A model generated the notes under the pieces. It saw nothing but the letters and a program-made list of their open reading frames with translations, was not told the DNA's origin and did no database searches. From contig JAULBX010027606.1 in the NCBI GenBank assembly GCA_032358255.1, positions 1 to 35,553 on the forward strand: 35,553 nucleotides of DNA, in the 5' to 3' direction. This DNA is from Heterotrichella gracilis (taxonomy: Eukaryota; Sar; Xanthophyceae; Tribonematales; Xanthonemataceae). Of this stretch, positions 31,722 through 35,553 are shown in pieces; the stretch's first letter is position 1; every line of letters starts with the position of its first letter. A program made the position numbers and the translations under genes.

Positions 31722-33327
31722 ATGGCGTCCTCCGGCCCCCCAGCGCCTCCCTCCCCAGAGCTGTCCACAGCTGCACAGGAGCTGCAACAAGAGATCCTGG
31801 CTACTGTACGGGGCAGCCTTCGCTCAGCTTCCTACAACGACGTCTCTTTCACATGCAAGGTAGGGAACATATGAGACAGCTCCTAGGAGGGCAGTGCCAA
31901 TATAAACTTTAAATTGCTAACTCAAATTGAATATCTGTAACGCACCAGCCAGAGAAAAGCTGCTTAATTATTGGTACCTCAGTGCAAATGTTCATCGTCT
32001 CGCTGGATATCTAATCGTTTGTTTCCAAATTTCTGATTACGTACTATTTGCAGGATGGTGTCAAGGTGCAAGCCAACAGGGCCTTCCTGGCAGCACGGTG
32101 CCCCTGCTTTGAGCGCATGCTGTTTGGCGGCATGAGGGAGTCCCTGGCATGAGCAATATACCCCTGCCGGAGGCATCCAGCAGCGCTTTCAGCATGGTGG
32201 TGGACTTGCTGTACAAAGGGTGTGTGGACAGCATCCAGCCCAACAGCATTGCTGTAGAAGCGCATTGCCTGGCGTCGCAATATGGGATGGATGTGGTGTG
32301 CAGGGTGATTGCACTGGCTATTAAAACTCTTGTGGCACCAGCCACAGTTGGGGGTGTTTTGACAGCTTCGTTGGAGATGAAGGCAGAGCCGTTGCAGAAC
32401 ATTGCACTGGCAGTTATTGATACCATGGAAACCAGTGAGCTTGAGTTCACTGGGTTTTCCCTGGCAGCTGTGCAGTGGATGCTTCAAGGGGAGCATGCAC
32501 ACTGCTTGCGCATGACCCAGGAGCAGCTGGTGATGCTCGTCCTGCAGTGGGGTGAGGACCAGGCTGGCCACCTTGTCGATGGTTCATCAGATGATGACAA
32601 TGATGTTGATGATGATGATGATGACGAGGACGAGGATTCTGCCAGCGATCCGCATTCAGCATATGAGCCACGATCTGCTATGGCGCGACTGCTGCAGCCC
32701 CTGTGGGACCTGATAGACTTTGCACAAGTGCAGCCACAGGTGGTGGCGGAGCAGCTGGAAGCAAAGGGCCTCCTGAGCCACAAGCAGCTGCTGCGCGCAT
32801 ACAAGCAGCAGGCAATGGTGCACAGTGTGGAGGATATCCTGGGCAAAGACGCTTTGGTGAGCAGCTAGGCGAGTCCAATAAATGTGGCTGTGGCTCTGGT
32901 GCACCAGGCGCCTTCTGCACCGTACTGCTCAGCCAGGGCAAGGCGCGGCATCACAAGCGGTGTGCATGCCTGGGAGTGCACCTTCAAGCTGGACTCCAAC
33001 TACTCAACCTCAAAAGACACTAAAAACTTGCCCAAGGCAGAAAACCAGCTGCTATGTGTTGGCCTTGTTTACAATGATGCTGCCAGCATGCACGTTTTTC
33101 TTCCAGGTGCTGCTGGGTCCTTGATGATGTGCAGCAATGGCACACTGTGGATTGATGACGAGGAATCGGAAAGCTGCCTGGGCAAGTGGTCACCCTCCTG
33201 CAAGGTGGTGATGGTTGTGGACATGACCAGCCGACAGCTTTTTGCTCGGCTTGGTGACAACGGGTCTTTACTATCACAAATCAGGGGTTTGCCACGCACC
33301 ATGTACCCCGCAGTCAGCCTGAATTAA
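31722..33327 (+). pseudogene. BTB-BACK-SPRY protein gene with a frameshift and an in-frame stop
   Basis: Exon 1 is 31722-31859 (MASSGPPAPPSPELSTAAQE ... YNDVSFTCK) and exon 2 starts at 32054. The BTB/POZ fold is clear: DVSFTC, ANRAFLAARCPCFERMLFGG, MRES, then LPEASSSAFSMVVDLLYKG. A BACK-like helical region follows, then an acidic insert (32585-32640, Asp/Glu-rich), then a SPRY domain (GVHAWECTFKLDSN, MCSNGTLWID, LFARLGD, YPAVSLN). BTB proteins usually act as Cullin-3 substrate adaptors, with SPRY as the recognition module. Two breaks: the exon 2 frame hits TGA at 32150-32152, while the BTB continues in another frame from 32149; and a TAG at 32866-32868 separates BACK from SPRY in one frame. 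A 51-bp GT-AG interval (32857-32907) could splice out the TAG without changing frame, but nothing similar rescues the first break. Sequence error remains possible. Confidence 0.75.
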
Positions 33328-33870
33328 CCTGGAGCTGTGGCGTCTTTGCGACGCATTCCTGTGACCAAAGAGATGGTCACGGACATACAGGCAGCCGTCG
33401 CACGTCAAAAGAAAGAATCTCTTCCTTGAAGGCAGCAGCACGCGCTGGGTTAAGCTGCAAGGTGTTTCAGCTTAGGATTATTATTCGTTGTTATTGCTGT
33501 TAAATACAATGCTTTGTCCAGTCATAATGATTTGCCTTCAAATACAGTGTCAGGCAAAACTGCTTGGGGGACTAGTGTCAAGTTGAACTGGTTTTGGAGC
33601 TAAATGAAGATTAGCACATACAGATCTTTTGTTCGGTTCTTGTCGATTCTGATAATAATGTTGTGCAAAAATTGGTTACGCCAATGTGTTAAATTAAATG
33701 CAGTAATTACTCATGATCTCAGAGTACCAGTAGCTTTCGGTACACTGGAATCCTCTAATTATTATAATGCGCTAGTGAGGTGCGAAGCCCGAGCGTTAGC
33801 TACTTATTGGTACCAACCCGTTGACATGCAATGGTCCACTAACTAGTGTCTAAGGCAAGAAAAAGACAAA

Positions 33871-33922
33871 GAAATTAAGGGAACGCGCAAAGGCGGAGTT
33901 AAGGGGCGCCACTGGCTCGCAC
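33871..33922. repeat. Dispersed repeat copy (partner at 12371-12418)
   Basis: Shares AGGGAACGC, GGCGGAG, a GCGCC step, CACTGGC and TCGCAC with the copy at 12.4 kb, in the same orientation. Here it overlaps the KKLRERAKAELRGATG-type frame. Confidence 0.6.
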
Positions 33923-34071
33923 CAGGGCACCGACCAGCCAGGACAGCAACGTTCAACGCACGAAGTTCAACAAAGTACTTCCAGGCTAGTTGAAGTTCAG
34001 CAAAGTACTTGAGGCTCAGCCTAGGCTAGGAGCTGCGCAGCGCTAACGCAAGCTTGTTTGACTTAATTATA

Positions 34072-34126
34072 TTTTAACTTAAACTTTACCTTTAACTTAG
34101 ACTTTAAGTTGAACTTTAACTTTAAC
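34072..34126 (+). repeat. AACTTTAAC-type low-complexity tract
   Basis: Repeated (A/T)ACTTTAA and TTTAACTT words fill about 55 bp, with an internal complementarity (ACTTTAAGTT) that makes part of it palindromic. It is flanked on both sides by GCGCTA/TAGCGC and CAAGCTTGTT words, in direct and inverted order. Confidence 0.65.
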
Positions 34127-34759
34127 GGTTTGCTGCGCTAGCGCATTGCGTGCCAAGCTTGTTGGGCTAGGTTAATTAGGTAGATGCAGCGGTCCGGTGG
34201 CAGGTCTTGTTGAGTTCAATTCCTGGAACAGGCTTTAAATTAAATTTGATCAACAATCTCCCATACACGAATAACGGGAAGTGAGTGAGTCATTATTACA
34301 GTATTGAGTCATGACATTGTGGACTTAGTGTCCCAAATGTGTGCCCTTCAGAGGCTGCCCACGATCCTCTTGGCAATGCCGCACACGACCAATTGGCAGT
34401 AAGCCCGGGCGCTGGGCTGAGGATGCCCATTTTTCCCCTCGGGTGTTGATTTATATGACACATGTGCAGGGACCATTCTTTAACCAACGCATTGGGGAAA
34501 TCCCCGGAAGCGTAGTACTTTACTTTTTTTTTTTCTTTTTTGCAGGGACCATATGTATTGCAGGGACCAGGGTGACCCATCAGTCCCAGGGCCTGCAGGC
34601 TCCGAGCCTAGCGCCCATGTCAAACTTGCCACTTATCTTGCATAATATGGGGGCATATTATGCATGCTACTACCGGGTTTGCTATTCAATAGTGAGTCCC
34701 AGTTCACATGGCCCTGTCCCCGAAACAGGGAAACTGCGGCAGTCCGCCCTGCATAATAT

Positions 34760-35553
34760 TTGTCCACAATGATTCACTGTTGCACAACAGTTGGCAACTC
34801 TTTTATGGTCTATAATGGGTTGTCACACTGCAATCTTGCTGTTAAAAGGGGCCGGTGGCAGCGCACAGCAACTATTGAGGCATGGGCACTACCGTACCAT
34901 CAAGAAGCTGGGTACACACCGCTGCAGATCACCCCAGTTTCTCGATCCGATTTAGAAGGAACAGACCTTTAATGCGAACAATGCATGATGTATGACAATG
35001 AAAGCAGCATGCTGCTATGCGGCGGATGTGATCGTGGATACCACTCCTTCTGTCTACACCCACCTATTGAGGGTGACGCACCTGACAACTGGTATTGCCC
35101 AGTGTGCACTAACCAACACCCACCCAGCTGTACTCAACACAGAGACAACCCTGACTTCATGCCTTCAGCTTGGACATCACATATTATTGACATGGATCAC
35201 ATGATTGAAGTAGAATGGCAGCCATCTTACGAAGCTGCTGAACACCTATTTGAACAAGGATTACACCACCTGATTGACTCATACTGGAGAGTGCAACAGA
35301 ACTTCTGTGACAGGCAAGCAACGACCCCTGGCCTCACAGAGAGGACAATCATCTCACCAATCTAGCAAAGCAAGGAATGATGAGCACAACTACGCTAGAA
35401 GACACGTCAAGCATGTGGCCCAGCACCATTGGCCAAACAATCCGGAAAAAACTTAATATAAAAAGACACAGAGTGGATCCACACACGGACATTATTCCCC
35501 CACTGCAATTCCACATTGAAATCAGGAGTGTTCTATCCCAGCGGGACAAAGAC
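34760..35553 (+). pseudogene. Broken open frame with a PHD finger (probable mobile-element relic), runs off the right edge
   Basis: A frame from 34760 reads PYHQEAGYTPLQITPVSRSD ... EGTDL, meets TAA (34970-34972), and goes straight on with CEQCMMYDNESSMLLCGGCD, RGYHSFCLHPPI and NWYCPVC. This is a complete PHD finger: C-x2-C, C-x2-C, H-x2-C, then W and C-x2-C. PHD fingers read histone H3 tails. The residues on both sides of the TAA look continuous, and a single C-to-T change in CAA would explain it. After about 35330 the sensible frame switches by one base (EDNHLTNLAKQG ... QTIRKKLNIKRHRVDPHTDI) and stays open to the edge. So the copy carries one nonsense and one frameshift change. PHD fingers occur in some algal retrotransposon polyproteins, hence the element guess; a decayed host gene is the alternative. 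The start is not defined. Confidence 0.6.

Larger units (their letters stand above)
33328..34759. other. Intergenic or decayed-element region
   Basis: Contains a dispersed-repeat copy (33871-33922) and an AACTTTAAC-type low-complexity tract (34072-34126). A plus-strand frame around 33855-33990 encodes KKKTKKLRERAKAELRGATG and then a Gln/Ser-rich stretch, which reads like the tail of an old mobile-element protein but cannot be assigned. No intact gene. Confidence 0.35.

Noticed and set aside
31722..33327. Stop-codon reassignment (TAG read as Gln) as an explanation for the in-frame TAG in the BTB-SPRY gene
   Set aside because: The Nudix, NAP1 and G-patch genes in this window all terminate with TAG, and no other reconstructed exon contains an internal TAG or TAA.
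34200..34260. Possible tRNA T-arm (AGTTCAATTCC)
   Set aside because: No convincing A-box, acceptor stem or anticodon arm around it.
1..35553. CRISPR arrays, bacterial operons, phage or defence systems, rRNA or intact tRNA genes
   Set aside because: The window is intron-rich eukaryotic nuclear DNA; no array of regularly spaced repeats with unique spacers, no rRNA-like segment and no complete tRNA cloverleaf was found by eye.

Overview
The window looks like nuclear DNA of a green alga, probably a chlorophyte. Four things point there. Genes are split by many short GT-AG introns with C/G-rich third codon positions. Plant-type telomeric repeats (TTTAGGG) occur inside the sequence. One gene encodes a nuclear CemA/PxcA-type envelope protein with a transit-peptide-like N terminus. 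A NAP1 histone chaperone ends in CKQQ. I cannot name the species. The genetic code looks standard: reconstructed genes end in both TGA and TAG.

Layout from left to right. A reverse-transcriptase fragment of a LINE-like element lies at the left edge (minus). An intronless GT64 glycosyltransferase follows at 1318-2352 (+). A nine-exon CemA-like gene lies at 6565-3072 (-), convergent with GT64. A five-exon Nudix-fold gene is at 8856-11868 (+). A four-exon RS-rich G-patch protein gene is at 16437-12726 (-), convergent with the Nudix gene. Its first intron holds a five-copy 51-bp minisatellite carrying telomeric TTTAGGG units. A roughly 4 kb gene-poor tract follows, with short repeats and the tail of a second LINE copy. 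Next are a methylenetetrahydrofolate-reductase-like TIM-barrel gene (21623-24545, +; 5' end unresolved), a ten-exon NAP1 gene (25283-30039, +), a BTB-BACK-SPRY gene with two frame-breaking lesions (31722-33327, +), and at the right edge a broken open frame carrying a PHD finger that runs off the window.

Exon chains were built by hand from splice signals, codon phase and family similarity. For CemA, Nudix, G-patch and NAP1 all intron phases agree and the summed lengths are whole numbers of codons (433, 254, 712 and 358 residues with the starts chosen here).

The genes do not form one pathway. They are ordinary housekeeping and regulatory eukaryotic genes: envelope ion homeostasis, glycan synthesis, RNA processing, chromatin assembly and ubiquitin-adaptor-like proteins. 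I see no gene cluster that would make a new multi-gene system. The more interesting signals are the intronic telomere-bearing minisatellite, enzyme-like proteins that lack expected catalytic residues (the MTHFR-like and Nudix-like proteins), remnants of a duplicated NAP1 exon, and the decaying genes and elements at both edges.
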